From the NCBI GenBank assembly GCA_031310005.1, contig CM062379.1, positions 3,968,001 through 4,032,000 on the forward strand: a stretch of DNA of 64,000 nt. The letters run 5' to 3'. Each line of letters opens with the position of its first letter. Within the stretch, counting starts at the first letter, position 1. A program made the translations under genes and the position numbers. The stretch is from Dactylellina haptotyla. Lineage: Eukaryota > Ascomycota > Orbiliomycetes > Orbiliales > Orbiliaceae. A model generated the notes under the pieces. The model was not told where the DNA came from, ran no database searches, and saw only the letters and a list, made by a program, of their open reading frames with translations. Of this stretch, positions 62,460-64,000 are shown piece by piece.

Positions 62460-64000
62460 GGTTTGATAAGGCACATAGAGCAGCTATCAGAAAGTCCGAT
62501 TTCGATTCCGTAAGCTGAAGGATAAGGACTGGGACGGAAGGACTATCGAGCAAGATATCAATTGCGCATGCGAGCAAATCAAACTCCGACAAATTCAGAG
62601 ATTTCGAAATCGGACTCTGATGGCATCTCCGAGGAACTTAAGCGAAAGATAACCTGAGGGCTCAAGGCAGCTTGTCTCGGAGAGGTTTCGTCGTTTAAAG
62701 CACACAAACGCTTGCAAAAAACTAGCAAGAGCCAGCAAAGGTCAGCCTATCCTAGTCCGCAGAGAAACACTGCATGCGGACGGACATAGGCAAATATCGG
62801 GTATCAGGACGTATCGAGAATGTGGCTGGAGAGGAATCTCGAGTGTCCGGCGCGCTTTGACCGACGGAAGCTCTTTTTTTATTTTTTAATCTCCACTTCG
62901 ATCTCCAGTCGCGATCTCAATCGAGATCTCGAGATCTGAGGATTTGGATTCTGCAGACGCTCGCTGTTTCGGCAGCAGGCAACATGCGCATGCGACCGCC
63001 GAAGAAATTTATGGGCCCCGGCCGGCCAGGCTGCGAGAGTGCGGTTCGGCTCGAACTGGCGATGTTGGACGGTCGCTTGTGTGTTGAGGGATCTGCTGAT
63101 TCCAACACCCCAACGCAGCAGCAACATCAGCGTGGACTGAAACATATAATACTACTCTGATATCAAATATCAAATATCAAAATCGCGACCGTGCCCACTC
63201 CGGCCTCAGCGACGGTCGTGTGATTGGTAACCCGAACGATGCAGCGCGAGGGGCCTGTTTCAAGGCCGGGCGGGCGGTGGTGTCTATATTTGAATCCTAC
63301 GCCACTTCGCCGCCCCGCGCTTCGGAACATTCGCTCTCGCGTGTCAAGTCGGTCGAAAACGGGTCTCGTTTCTCGACCACTGATCCTCGTTTACGCAATT
63401 TCGAGGACGGGTTTCCCAAGCACACCCGCTCGGATTCTCGTCGAAGTGGCCTTCTTTGGCAGTTGCGGTTTCTAATTTCGATCTTCAGCCTTTCCGATCC
63501 ACCCACCGCGATCCCGGGAATCCTTCTTCTTTCTGCTTCTTCTTCCTCTCCTTCTTCTCCCTCTGTCTTCGCCATGTCTCGGCAAGTCCGCAGCCTCTCC
63601 ACAGCTGCTGCGAATAGAATCCTTTTCACCACGCTCTCACACGATATTCTCGGGGATGCGCCGTCGAACCGAGCAGCCGGGCAGTCATCAGTCATCGATG
63701 TCTGATATCTGAAATCCGGTTTCTCTGCCTCGCGTTGAAAATCGATCGGCATAGCTTATCGGTCTCAGATCCAACACCGCTGAGCACCTCGTTGACTCTG
63801 GCTTGTGCTACCATCCGCATCGTACAACAACGTCAAGAGAGTGTGCACCTCTGCCACGGAGTTTAATTCGTCCAATCTGCAGCTGCCCCAATTGATATCA
63901 AGACCCACCCCTCCACACTACTGTGGAACGAGTATCCTCATTCATATCTATCCCGGCATCAGAGACGGACACCTAAAATAAATAAAAAGAAAAGAAAAGA
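62460..64000. promoter_or_regulatory. Upstream region of the nitrate regulator
   Basis: 1.5 kb to the window edge. Three ATATCAA units (63160-63180) read GATA on the other strand. A plus-strand open frame at 63220-63705 has a Ser-rich, uninformative sequence. The edge is A-rich. No gene can be supported. Confidence 0.45.
63160..63180 (-). repeat. Triple ATATCAA repeat with GATA cores
   Basis: Three 7-nt units place GATA cores 7 nt apart on the minus strand, about 700 nt upstream of the NIT4-like start codon. GATA factors such as AreA/NIT2 bind paired GATA sites; use here is only a possibility. Confidence 0.35.

Noticed and set aside
63220-63705. 161-codon plus-strand frame near the right edge, with an inner MSRQVRSLSTAAANRILF start
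   Set aside because: The inner start resembles a mitochondrial presequence, but the frame ends soon after with no domain and no convincing splice onward within the window.

Overview
The window is nuclear DNA of a filamentous ascomycete (Pezizomycotina). The signs are many short introns (about 50-130 nt) with GT..AG ends and CTAAC/CTGAC-like branch points, a NIT4/NirA-type Zn2Cys6 regulator, a hybrid histidine kinase, an Nma111-type tandem HtrA protease, a DUF3431 protein and a peroxisomal ABCD transporter. The giant membrane-ankyrin and F-box families, and a spacing of about one gene per 4 kb, recall Pezizomycetes (truffle/morel relatives), but that is only an impression. I see no rRNA, tRNA, CRISPR array or recognisable transposon. 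I rebuilt the exon structures by hand from splice signals and reading phase. Apart from the gene cut by the left edge and the uncertain gene at 9935-11259, every spliced model sums to a whole number of codons.

Layout, left to right. A gluconokinase is cut by the left edge (minus). A 6.1-kb gene for a multi-pass membrane protein with a long ankyrin array follows (minus). Next come a pyridoxamine-phosphate-oxidase-like flavoprotein (plus), an unrecognised acidic-tailed protein (minus), and a 12-exon, 2,100-residue F-box protein with jacalin-like segments (plus). These are followed by a mitochondrial-type short-chain dehydrogenase (plus) and the Nma111 protease (minus). After a 2.2-kb spacer lie a DUF3431 protein (minus), a Cys-rich single-pass surface protein (plus) and an 1,865-residue hybrid histidine kinase (plus). 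The right half holds a senescence/spartin-like protein (minus), a secreted SGNH esterase (minus), a short/branched-chain acyl-CoA dehydrogenase (plus), a Ser/Thr-rich single-pass protein (plus), an ABCD transporter (minus), ATP synthase subunit g (minus), the ROK1/DDX52 helicase (plus) and a NIT4/NirA-like nitrate regulator (minus).

Most genes are ordinary housekeeping or regulatory genes with no operon-like logic. One loose theme is lipid and branched-chain carbon oxidation: an HSD10-like dehydrogenase, an ACADSB-like dehydrogenase and a peroxisomal acyl-CoA transporter lie within 33 kb, probably by chance. The least explained parts are the giant F-box/jacalin-like protein, the membrane-ankyrin protein and the acidic-tailed gene, which has an open-frame intron encoding a hydrophobic segment.
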